From the NCBI GenBank assembly GCA_027924585.1, contig BSBM01000637.1, forward strand, positions 5,828,001 through 5,892,000: 64,000 nt of DNA, read 5' to 3'. The notes under the pieces are model-generated. The model made no database searches and was not told where the DNA came from. It saw nothing but the letters and a program-made list of their open reading frames with translations. This DNA is from Larix kaempferi (lineage: Eukaryota; Streptophyta; Pinopsida; Pinales; Pinaceae). Numbering within the stretch: the stretch's first letter is position 1; each line of letters begins with the position of its first letter. The translations under genes and the position numbers were made by a program. This document shows positions 22,725 to 33,298 of the stretch, piece after piece.

Positions 22725-23220
22725 TCTATATACGCATCATGTTGGATGCTGGATATGATCAGTTGGATCATTTATATGTATATGTATGTACGCATCATGT
22801 TGGATGTTTGATATGATCAGTTGGATCATTTATATGTATGTATGCATCATGTTGGATGTTGGATATGATCGGTTGGATAATTTGTATGTATTTTGTATAT
22901 GCATCATGTTGGATGCTTGGACCATGTATCTATATATGTATTAGGTGGATACATAGTATGATCAGGTGGATCATGTATGGTGATATGTATCATGTATTTG
23001 TATTTGTATCAGGTGGATACACTGTATGATCAGGTGGATCATGTATGATGATATGTATCAGGTAGATACTTGGTATGCATCAAGTAGATGCATTGCATGA
23101 TCAGGATGATCATGGATGACGAGCTTCAGGATGTTGCTCCAGATGACATGCAGCAGGATGTTGCAGTGATGATGATCATGTGTACATCAGGATGATGTAT
23201 GGTGAGTATCAGGTTGATAC
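22725..23220 (+). repeat. Tandem repeats (ATGTTGGAT / GATCAGGTGGATCA) after copia pol
   Basis: Units mixing GCATCATGTTGGATG, GATATGATCAGTTGGATCA and GTATGTATATGTA recur at first about every 55-65 bases. They change to GATCAGGTGGATCATGTATG from 22960. They lie between pol and the 3' LTR. No coding is supported. Confidence 0.8.
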
Positions 23221-23249
23221 TCTGTGGCCATGGAACAAGTTGTGCAGAT

Positions 23250-23870
23250 AAGCATGTAATTTGTGCCCTGGGAGATTTGCAAATAGTCTTTCGAGGTGTT
23301 TCCTATGGCATGTAATTTGTACCATGGGATATCTGGCAAATGCTCTTTCGAGGTTTTGCTTGGGAGGACATATAATTTGTGCCCTGGGAGATCTGCAGAT
23401 AGTCTTTCGAGGTTTTTCCTATGGCATGTAATTTGTGCCCTGGGATATCTGGTAGATTCTCTTTAGAGGTTTTGTCCTATGGCATGTAATTTGTTCCCTG
23501 GGAAATCCGATAGGTTGAGCCGTGTGCTCATAATCAGTCCTGGGATGCTCTTTCAAGGTTTTTTCATGACCACATGTAATTTGTGCCCTGGGAGATCCGA
23601 TAGGTTGAGTCTTGTGCTCGTAATCAGTCCTGGGATGCTCTTTCGAGCTTTTGTGGTGACCACATGTAATTTGTGCCCTACGAGATCCGATAGGTTAAGC
23701 CTTGTGCTCGTAATCATTCCTGGGATTCTCTTTCGAGGTTTTGTGGTGGGGTCACATGTAATAAGTCCTGGAGATTTGGACAGGATGAAAAAGGCCTCAG
23801 ATGCTCTTTAGAGTTCTTGCTAGTCAAGAGACTCTTTTAAGGTTTTGTGACGCAGGTAATAAGTCCTGAG
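23250..23870 (+). repeat. Tandem repeats (ATGTAATTTGTGCCCTGGGA) before copia 3' LTR
   Basis: At least nine copies start near 23256, 23311, 23370, 23423, 23481, 23571, 23661, 23752 and 23850. Spacing is about 55 bases at first and about 90 later, as extra sequence (CCGATAGGTTGAGC...) joins the unit. Each unit carries CTCTTTCGAGGTTTT-like sequence. It makes a long open frame by accident. Confidence 0.82.
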
Positions 23871-24096
23871 GATTCCACAGTATGGCTAGTGATGACGAAG
23901 ACCTGTAGGTGGTGGGCCTACATACAGTATGAAAAAGTACTGGCTCTGTAGAAATTCCTATGATGAGTAGATTCAGATATTGATTTAGATAGCAGTATCA
24001 ATGACGATAATGATGACTCGATGATGATTATCCAGTGACGATGATCCAGAGAAGATGACTTGTGCTAGAAGACCTGTGTCGAGAAATACCTTCCTA

Positions 24097-24108
24097 GTTA
24101 AGAGGGAT
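24097..24108 (+). other. Copia polypurine tract
   Basis: GTTAAGAGGGAT directly precedes the 3' LTR. Confidence 0.6.
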
Positions 24109-24783
24109 TGTGTATGTATATGTAACTTTGGAATGTATTTCACATATATGTATATTGTATTCCTATAGAGATGTTATTATTCCTCTATACGAAAGTGGTT
24201 GTATTCCTATAGAGATGTTATTATTCCTCTATACGGAAGTGTCGTCATTTATATTGTAAGTGTCGTAACTTATACTTGATGGGTTATTAGACCACCTTGT
24301 TGGGGTTGGCCCTATATAAGTCATGTGGGTCAAAGGGTTATTAGACCACCCTATTGGGGGTCGGCCATGTGGGTCAAAGGGTTATTAGACCACCCTAGTG
24401 GGGGTCGGCCCAGTCAGCATTATCTTAAGTGGTTAAGTTGAGTAAAGGTCAAGTCAAGTTAGTGTATAAATAGAGAGTGTGTCTCTCTCATTTTACACAT
24501 TTTATTCTCTCACTCACACTTGTGATAGTGGCACACTTGTGGAGGAGGAGGCTCTGCTGCTAGGAGAAGACTATCTCTTGTATTTTGGTTGTATCATTTC
24601 TCTATCTATCTCTGAGGAAGTTATTGGGGTTTTTCACCTTTATGGTTTTTCCCAAGTAAAATTTGTGTCTCTTGTGTGCTTGCATTATTGTGTCCATGAT
24701 TGATATGCTATAGATATGTTGTACATGTTGTTCTCTCAGTGAAGATCCTAGATCAAATTGAAGTAAATTCTGAAAATTTAACA
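24109..24783 (+). repeat. Copia 3' LTR
   Basis: 675 bases, ending AATTTAACA. It is highly similar to 17840-18529, with a short deletion around 24440 (GAGGCCAACCTAGTT in the 5' copy is missing). Confidence 0.9.
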
Positions 24784-26217
24784 CGCAGCTGAGGACCGGT
24801 TCCGCAAAGTAGTAGTGCCGCGATGTGCCAACAGGGCACCCGTTTTGGGTAAATAATGAAGGTAAGGTCGGCTGGGTGAAAGCGACCTATTTTTGGTTAA
24901 GATACTCCATGATTACCAAGCAGGCGGGTAAGGAGTAAGGAGGAAGGAAAGTGACCCGTCACATGCACGGAGGAAGCATGACATGAACCGGTCGCATAAG
25001 GTCGTTAGAGAAGGAATGGCCGGATTAAAGCGACAGTCGGCATGCGGTCGACAGGGCAGCCTGAAAGCGACGTGACCACGTGCAGAGGATGGCCACGATG
25101 AAAGATTCGCTACCAGAAGCCAGCAAGTCCGGTTAAGGGAAAACCGCGACATTTTTGGGGAAACCTTAGGGTTTTTTCCTATGTATTGTAAAGACATGAC
25201 CTACGAGCATGATCTATAAAAAGGCACCATTTTTTAAGGGAAAGGGTTAATCGTTTTTATTGTGGGTAATCTTCATTGTAAAATCCTCTTAGTATTGAAA
25301 TCCATTGTAAGGCTCTTCAAGTTGTGTGCGCAGAGGCCTATTGAGTGAGAAGAGAGTCTGCAACTAAGTGCGTAGATTGGAAATGTTGTACCCTTCCCAA
25401 AGACTAATACAACAATAGTTCTTGTGGACATAGCTCCCATCCTGGGGGTGAACCACGTTAAATTCCTATGTTGTGTTATTGTTTACATGTTTGCATCTGT
25501 TTATTTGCTTACAATGAATGCTTAAGATCTTGCTTATCAGTTATGTGTTTTTCTTTTATATGTATTCGCCATAAGGAATGAGATGGGAGTAATATGTTAA
25601 GTATCGCATGTATGGATGAATGATAGATGCATAAGTATTTCTAAGTCTCAATGAATGCATAAGTCAGTTGGATAAATACTTAAGTAGGTAGAGCTCGCGT
25701 TGTGTGACTCCCTCGAAGCGTAGCACCGGAAGTGTGCAGTATTTTGTGTTTTGTCATATTGTATAAGCCATAGGATAAATAACATAGGACAGCTGATGAA
25801 TGGATAAAACACTAAGTATAGCTTGTTGAAGTCGGTTAAGTCTGAAGAGGAAGCGCAGTTATCTGTTGCGTTGTCTTGTTGTTGAGTAATTTTCACACCG
25901 CGCAGTCCTTGGATGTGCGAGTCGTGCAAGCGCTGAGCTTGCAGAAGTATTAACCACGAAGAAGATGATTTTCACGCAGTCCTCATTCCGCAGCGCAAGC
26001 CCCACAGCACTCTTCTCATCAGATCTATTTAAGCACTCATCACGTGGTTGTGGAAACCTGATTCCACAGCTCCCCCATTACTTCGCCTCGGGTGATACCT
26101 CAGTCTGCTCGCATATTGTTGCCTAAAGGGCCGGTGAAAAGGGGTTTTGTTAGTTCCTTGAACCGTGAAAAACCTGGGTCTTTATAGAAAACCTCAAGAC
26201 AATTATGTAATCCAACA
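24784..26217 (+). repeat. Element C 3' LTR, second part
   Basis: 24784-24788 is the copia target duplication. 24789-25155 is U3 sequence absent from the 5' LTR. 25156-26217 matches 14529-15591. It ends CCAACA at 26217. The TATA-like word TATAAAAA is at 25215-25222. Confidence 0.75.
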
Positions 26218-28097
26218 AATTCTAATCTAATAAAGCAAATATTCAATAATATTTAAATAAGGGTTGCAAAGAACATGAATCTCATCATTTAACCAAGAAC
26301 TTATTCCTTTATTAGCAGTCTTAGAGACAAGTATTAAGGAGATATTCCCATAGATTTAGACAAACCTTTTGAAGGACTCCCTAATCTACCCTACCATCAA
26401 CATATAAAATACGGGCATTCAATCACCAAATGTTGAAATTGAGATTATATGTATGAAATAAATGATATTAACAACATAAATGTAAGTTAATATAACAAAC
26501 ATGAAATAAATATATTCTAAAACATAAAGGAAATCTAATTTAATCCCAAAATCATAAAGAAAGAAAAACTGTGCAAAAGCAAATGCTGAAATAAACATCC
26601 TATAGAAAAATGCCTACCGAATGTAGAACTTCTACAGTTTGTTGCAGAAACTGCAGAATTTCTACAGTCACTGTAATCCGAATTTAAAAATTATGAAATG
26701 AAATGAAAAAATGAAAGGAAAGGTATGAAAGGGTCCACATTCCTTCCCTTCATTTAACAAACATGCATAGGATTTAATGGGGATAATCATTAGTTCAACA
26801 TGAATAACACAAATTAATACAGTTTATATCCTTAGGTATCTCCAATATGGTTCAAATAATATGCCATTTTAGGGGCCCATCATATGCATTGAAGGATAAA
26901 AACTTGTGATATTTATTAGCATTCATCTCCTAGTATGGTTATTATTTATGTTGATTCTCAATTTGAACAATTCAAGTACAACAGACAAAACACCCTTATA
27001 GGATCTAAAGGTGAAAAATGGGATGGAAGACTAGGTTTTATTAGATCCCTAAACTCATTAAATACATCTTTAGGTTTATCATTCAATTGATTTAGTGTAG
27101 TTGTTCCCCTTAAGAGTACTAATCCTATATTTATATATGCGGGTCAATTTTATGATGTGCCTTATGTAGTAGTTGTAGTAGTTAATTTCCATTAATTGAT
27201 CTATTAGTGTGCATATATAATCCTAAATACTAATGCAAGGATACTTTGAATGATAGTGTAGGCTAACAAATGTAGATAGGTTATTCAAAAATATGTTAAT
27301 GACTATAAACTAGATCTAAAAAGGTCAAATTCTGCATAAATATAAGCTATAAATGGCAGGAAACAACCAGTAAGAATGCTAGCAAAATTAGGATTAACTT
27401 GTATTAGAAACCAATTAGGACAACTAAGTTCTCAAAGTTAATATATAGACAAATTTAATGCTTAACGAACGAAAATTAAATGTATAACAATTGCTATAAT
27501 ATCAACCAAAACATGCATATATGCAATAGTTAAATCATATACAGAGGAGCTAAGCAATTCAAACAACAAAAATAACTAAAATCATATAATGTAAAAGAGA
27601 GATATGAATGTAGAGAAACCCAACAAAAATTAATTAAGGGCATGTACAACTAGATAAACTCAAATATGTCTAGTCATCTATTAGGCTTCGTATAAACAAG
27701 ATGTTTCCAAAACTATATATTGTCCACAATAAATTAAAACCTAGGATGGGTGAAGCCCCATACAACAATCACCCTCCTTTGCATCCGTAAGTGGTTGCAT
27801 GGTGTTTTTTTAGTTCTCCATTGCTTACTTTGAATCCCTCTTCCAACGATGAATCTTGAACCCAAGAGAATTAGTTTACTCGATTGAAATCAACCTCTTT
27901 ACCATGAAAAAAACATTTGAACCAAGGAGGAATAGGCTGATTTAAAACAAAAAAATGATCCTTTCAGTCCAATAAAACCAAAATATAACTAATGAGGATT
28001 GTTTCTCTTTCCTCGCTACCTAAAAATGATGAAGTTTCAACAAGGTTTCAACACTCAAAACCAACAAAAATATCCCAAATCAAACCACCTAAGAGAT
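26218..28097. other. AT-rich spacer without recognised features
   Basis: About 1.9 kb, markedly AT-rich, with no long frame on either strand, no repeat partner elsewhere in the window and no RNA gene that I can recognise. Before element B inserted it was joined to 36423 onward. It ends in GAGAT, one half of B's target duplication. Confidence 0.6.
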
Positions 28098-29112
28098 TGT
28101 TGTTCGGGAAATCTACCCTATAGCGAGGAGAGGAACACTACCAACTTCTGGGGTGACAGGTAAATACATTCATCATATCACATAGGCTTCTACAAAAGGA
28201 AAGAGATCAAGGTCCTTGAAGGCATACCTTATTAATGATGTTCGATCCTAGCTTTCGCTTTCTCTTTTGATCAATCATCCACTTGATCTTCCGTTTGATG
28301 AACCTGCAATACAAAGATACGTTCCTCAGCATATCTTGACTGATATAACAATGATGAAATTGAAATGCAATTTAAACATCAAATACAATCAAGCATTTAA
28401 TCCAAACAAATATGCAATCCATTAGACATTTGATTGGGATGGGAAGGGTATTTAAACCTTTATTGTCAAAAGTAGATAATCAGTACAATTATATCTGATC
28501 ATTCAGAATGCTTGTGCAACCGATTCCTGGGCTCCTGCTCTTCACACTAACTTTGGAATTCCTCTAGCATAACAACCCTTAATGCATAGTTTCTCCTCCT
28601 CTCTCTCATCTATCCCCTTTGTATTTATGGGACAAGGTAGGCAGTTTGGATCGAGAGGCAGTTTGATTGGGAGGTTGGGGAAGTTGCAAAACCAACTTCA
28701 ACTAATCCCAATTCGTCAAATTAATATATTTTTTATTACTTTTTTTGGTGTATGCTAGTTTTCTTAAGTGGAGTAGTGTTCAATATGCAACTTCCCTGCT
28801 TTACAACCAGCGTTTGCAAGATTTTTTGAGCTGTACGCTACTCTATTGAAGCAAAGTAGAGTATTTCAGAAGGAAAATGCTACTTTATTGAAGTGGAGTA
28901 GAGTATTTCAGTAGGAAAACGCTACTATCATGCTTATAGGATAGCGTTTTTCCCAAAAAGTAGGTAAAATGAGAGTTTTGTTAGCTGCAAAGGGGTAAGT
29001 CTAGTCCATTCATCATCTAGGGCAATCATGCTCTTCAATCCAAGTTGTCCTTTTGTGTGATCGATAGCTAAAGGTGATCACGGACGGAGAAGTGCATATT
29101 TGACCTATAACA
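28098..29112 (-). repeat. Element B 3' LTR
   Basis: 1015 bases; on the minus strand TGTTATAGG...GAACAACA. It contains repeated AAGTAGAGTATTTCAG units with ACGCTACT around 28845-28935. A TATA-like CATAAATAC lies on the minus strand near 28620-28632, consistent with a U3/R boundary. Confidence 0.92.
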
Positions 29113-29123
29113 GATGCCCCCTA
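29113..29123 (-). other. Element B polypurine tract
   Basis: On the minus strand TAGGGGGCATC directly precedes the LTR, as in element A. Confidence 0.7.
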
Positions 29124-31201
29124 TTGTGTGAGGTCAGAGGGAAACTATGGACGAAATACATTATAATTCCAAGTCAACGGAGGAGCAAGAAACCATAGAA
29201 CCAAGTCACAAAAGTACCTGAAATAAAGATCAAGGTCAGCGAGCAAATACAATCTTGACATCATATAGATGTGTAGCATGATACAACATGATCTCCGATA
29301 CATAACTAGGAGATGTATATATATCATGGCCACTGAAATACAAGCGTGGATCCATGTCAAAATGAGAGATCATAGCCATAACAACAAACTGGATCTATGT
29401 CTCATGAAGAGACGAAATGAGTAAGGCTCAGTCTTGCGCAACTTGGGTGATAACATAATGAGGTAATGCTATCGAAATCCCAAGGTCTTCATCCAAACAA
29501 CCCAAGGTACAAACCCTAACCATGTGAATAAATGAGCTGAAAGTCGAACATGGGGGGAATCGTTTGATTACCGGTCATTAATGTATACCGCTAACAAACA
29601 CGAGGGCTTCCACCGATAATGATAATAGGGCCCAAGGTACATAGTACGATCCAACAAGTGTGAATAAGTGGACTTGAAGTCAAACACCTGAGGAACCCGT
29701 CGAATAAGAGACATTGATGTATTCTCATTATCCAACGACGAGGGAAACTGCCATTGATGACTGCAATCCCCAAGGTACTAACTGAAACTCTCAACTTCTT
29801 TCCCAGAGCAAAATGAGTTGCTGTCGATGGGAATAAGTCCGCTGGAAGGGAGGCCTTAAGGCATCCTCCATCATCCAACATGAGGAACACTCAAATGGTA
29901 TGAGCTGATGTGGAGTAGGACATGTAACAAGACTGACACTAGGATGGCTGATACATGAGGTCAAGATAAACTGCAGAATGGCCGACAAAGGTTGTATCCT
30001 TGAACAGTGAGCACGACACAAAGTGACTTAGGCAGTGTTCAACATGATGGGGAAGTGATATAAGCCTGCAATGTAGGAGACATTAGCAGACCCTCCATAT
30101 GGTTGGAAGAATAACCAACCGGGGGAGTAAACAACTCGGAGATCAGGTTCACCTTAAGGTCAAAAACTAAACCCAACTGAAATGATAGACTCACAATAGG
30201 TGTTGTGTTCAAGGATAGGACTGACTGAACTACCTTTGAAACTGCAAGATGTGATATACCCTTCTTATCCCTTATTCTTTTTAGATAAAAGAATACCTTT
30301 ATTATTGTTTTAATGAGTCGAAGAAAGAATGAAAACTCAATATATCCAACCATGTAAACATTTTAACGAGCCCATGGGAGGAAGACTCGGGACCTTCTTC
30401 ATTGTTTACAGAGTTCGAAGAAGAGATAGAAGAATACTCTATTATACTGATCTCTAGATTTTAATATCGAGTCGAGATATTTTCTTGCTCGCAGGTGTTT
30501 TCAATTTTAAGGAGTCTGGAAAACTTAAACAATAACTCCATACACCTACTCGTGGATTTTAATATTGATAACAAGTAGGTTAATGCTTGCCATTGTTTTC
30601 CTGTTTATAGAGTCTCAAAAACTTAAACAATCCTCTATTTACCCTCTCGTGGATTTCACATCGAGCCCGAGTAGGTGAGTGCTCGCTTGGTGTTTTCATA
30701 TTTCGAGAGCCTGAAAACCCTAAAGAAGGCTCCAAAAGGTCATTTTTCGTAAAGTTAGTCTCCTCCCTCGAAAAAGTGTAAAACAATGGAAGAAGAACTC
30801 TTCTAGCACGGATGACTAGAGTATTCCTTTTTCATAAGTAATCCACATAAATCCGAAAAAGGGTTAAACTTATACTTAAGCAGATGTCGCTTCAAATCCT
30901 TTAACGAGTCTAAAAAGTCAACTATACTCGACAATCTTGTCATATTTAAAGAGTCTAACAATAGCTCAGAGAGAACTCCATAAGAATCTTTTTCGTAAAA
31001 TTTTAACGAGCCCGAAAAGGTAAACTCGTGACCTCCTTATTGTTTTTAATGAGCTCAAAGGAGAGATGGAAGAATGCTCGTAACTTCCTTACTTTTTTTA
31101 ACGAGCTCGAAGTGAAGGTGGAAGAATGCTCGAAGCTTCCTTACTATTTTTAGCGAGCTCGAAGGGAAGGTGGAAGACTACTCGAAGCCTCCTTACTATT
31201 T
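29124..31201 (-). other. Element B region downstream of protease, non-coding
   Basis: This is where RT, RNase H and integrase would be expected. I see none in any frame. From about 30340 to 31230 the sequence is a degenerate tandem repeat in which TTTTTAACGAGCTCGAAG-like words recur about every 60-65 bases on the + strand, most clearly at 31075-31230. It shares this vocabulary with element A's interior. Confidence 0.65.
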
Positions 31202-33298
31202 TTAACGAGCTCGAAGAAAAGGTGGAAGAATGCTCGAAGCTGGATCAATGTCCAAATGAATGGAAAACTGCATTATAGACTCTAGGAAAACTTCATCAGA
31301 GGGAAGTATATTATCCCAAATGGAATGCATATCTAAACATTCAAATGGAATCATCACCTGGTCAATTGCCGGGACCCAGTCTTGAGAATATAAGCATGAA
31401 TTCAAAGGCTTATTCTCAGTAGCAATTGGTCTCAAGGAACAATATGCCACATAATTTGATTGTGACATAGTAGTGCCTACTGACAGGGGACATACCTGGT
31501 CTATAGTTGGGTAATAAGAGGGATTGACAAATGTAAGCTGATCGATGGTGACAATGCTTTCGTTGTGAGGAAAATGCATCACACGAAAGAGCATAGACAC
31601 CACAGCCTGCATAGCATATACGTAATCACACCCGAGGATCATATCAAAATCCATAGGGTCCTTTAAAACCATAAAATCAACTAAGACTGTTTTTCCACCC
31701 AAAGTAACAGGTACCTAAGGGAGGAATCCCAATGGTTCACTAGGTCTTCTGTTGAAGGTCAACGGCCAATTAAAAGTTGTAACAAGGTTAGGGAAACCTA
31801 AATCTCTCCAAGCATAAGGGGATAAGATACTAACAGAGGCTCCTTCATCTACAACGCATCGGTGACCAACATGGTTTCCAATATCAACCTTTATCTAGAA
31901 AGGTGTAGCAGAAGGAAGGCGAGGCCCAGTTAGACTATTCCAATCAAAGGAAATGATCCTAGAGCTTGGTAGGGGTTTACTCGGCACAGATATAGTGTCC
32001 CCATTTTCAGAGACATCCGAACTAGTAATGCAGAAGACTTCAAGGACAGGTGCATCAGTCTCAGAAGGACTGATGGGATCGGTCGAAGATTGCATCGATT
32101 CGATCACTTCACTCTCCAAAGGAAGAGTGGGGTTGACCAAAAATTGCATTGGTTCAACCACTTCACTCTCCAAAGGGAGAGTGGGGTTGACCAAATATTG
32201 CATTGGTTCAACCACTTTATCAACCAAAGGTTGATCAGGCTGTTGGGAATCTATAGACAGTTCAGGAGTAGAGTATCCTTCAGACATGGACCACACTCTC
32301 CGCACCTCTGGAATAGCAGGGCACCGGTGAGTAAGGTGATCTCCCTTACAAATTTTAAAAGGGAACTTTGGCTTGCGTCCTATAAGCTTAGACCCCGTAA
32401 CAACAACAGTACTCTCAGCATGACTAGCATTGGCTGACAGCTTGCCCCCAGCATGACTTGCATTGGTTGGTTGCTCAAAAGCAGAAGACTTTTGAACTAA
32501 GGACCACACTCTTTGCACCTCTGGAATAGCAGGGAACTAGTGAGTAAGATGGTATCCCTCGCAAAACTTACAAGGTAACTTAAGCTTCTATTTATTAGGT
32601 TTGTCGATAATGTCAACATTCTTAGCATGACTTGCAGTGGTCGATTCAGTGTCTCCAGTATGACTCACAAGAACTGGTGACTTGTCATTAATATGACCAG
32701 CAGTGATCAATGACGTGTCTTCAACATGACCAACAGTGGTTGAAAACATGATTTCAGTATCATTTGCAGTGACTGAAATTTTGCTCCCAGCATGACCTCC
32801 ATAGGCTGGGTAGGTGCCCCCAGCATGACTTCCAGAGGCTGGGTGGCGAGGTTCAGTATGATTTTCAGTGACTGAACAACTTCTCCCAACATGACCACCA
32901 GAGGTTGGGTGGGTTCGCCTAGCATGACTTCCAGAGGCTGGGTGGTTGCCCCCTTGCTTTGGCATCTTCTTCCTATTCTTCCTCCATCTATTCCTTTTAG
33001 AGTGTTGGTTACTAGTATTACTACTTTCACCACCTGAGGTAGAAGGAGGAGGAGAAGATGTTACTGGTGAAGCGGGTATAGGTTAATGATGCTCTTGATG
33101 TGAGGTTCTTACTTGAGAAGCATCAGGATCATGCAAGGCATTCGGAGTGGAAAACAACCAAACCGGTAGCCCTATGATGAACCCTGGAAGATTCAAGGTA
33201 GCCATTAAGGGAGTACCAATGTTCCCAATAAATGGAAAATCACAAGGATCCCCTTGAACAGGGGTCCCTTGATTGGTTCTCACCGGGATGCTATCCAT
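31202..33298 (-). pseudogene. gag-pro: Element B gag C-terminus and protease
   Basis: One minus-strand frame runs from ATG at 33298 to the end stop at 31202-31204. Premature stops are at 33083, 32588, 32537, 31895 and 31715 (left coordinates). Order of parts: a Pro-rich N-terminal piece; an 11-residue His-containing repeat (about 32600-32960); a first zinc knuckle CKFCEGYH..., broken by a stop and with the last Cys changed to Phe; a second knuckle (KICKGDHLTHRC) with the first Cys changed to Phe; an 18-residue repeat three times (about 32090-32250); then protease with VVDEGASVSILSP and MILGCDYVYAM, typical of the Tat-type protease region. The main gag domain is absent. It is dead in this copy. 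Confidence 0.82.
32600..32960 (-). repeat. 33-bp (11-residue) histidine repeat in element B gag
   Basis: Ten units of 11 residues, each with a central His or Asn (GSHARRTHP, GGHVGRSCS, GSHAGGTYP, VGHVEDTSL and so on), grouped as a 33-residue superunit. A partial continuation (NASHAGGK, NASHAEST) occurs after the first knuckle. Confidence 0.8.

Larger units (their letters stand above)
17840..24783 (+). mobile_element. Ty1/copia LTR retrotransposon, gutted
   Basis: The LTRs are 17840-18529 and 24109-24783, with an initiator-Met PBS and a purine tract before the 3' LTR. Flanking sequences CACAG (17835-17839) and CGCAG (24784-24788) are a near-perfect duplication. Coding survives only as the end of RT and a complete RNase H (21540-22615). 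Gag, protease, integrase and the first half of RT are absent. Long repeat arrays occupy the region between RNase H and the 3' LTR. Orientation and Met primer fit Ty1/copia. It is younger than element C. Confidence 0.88.
14529..26217 (+). mobile_element. Element C: non-autonomous LTR element with a coiled-coil ORF
   Basis: The right ends of two LTR copies match over about 1060 bases (14529-15591 and 25156-26217), both ending CCAACA. Between them lies only 2.2 kb of element interior, then a Ty1/copia insertion (17840-24783). I infer that the complete 3' LTR starts TGTTGG at 17768, is split by copia at 17839, and resumes at 24789 after the duplication, about 1.5 kb in all. The 5' copy then lacks its first 440 bases or so. 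No gag knuckle, protease, RT or integrase is present. Element D has the same LTR ends, similar LTR length and related U5 wording, so D is a plausible autonomous relative. Confidence 0.75.

Noticed and set aside
22625-23811. Short frames with repetitive Tyr/Met/Cys composition after copia pol
   Set aside because: They lie entirely within tandem arrays and change phase with unit length.
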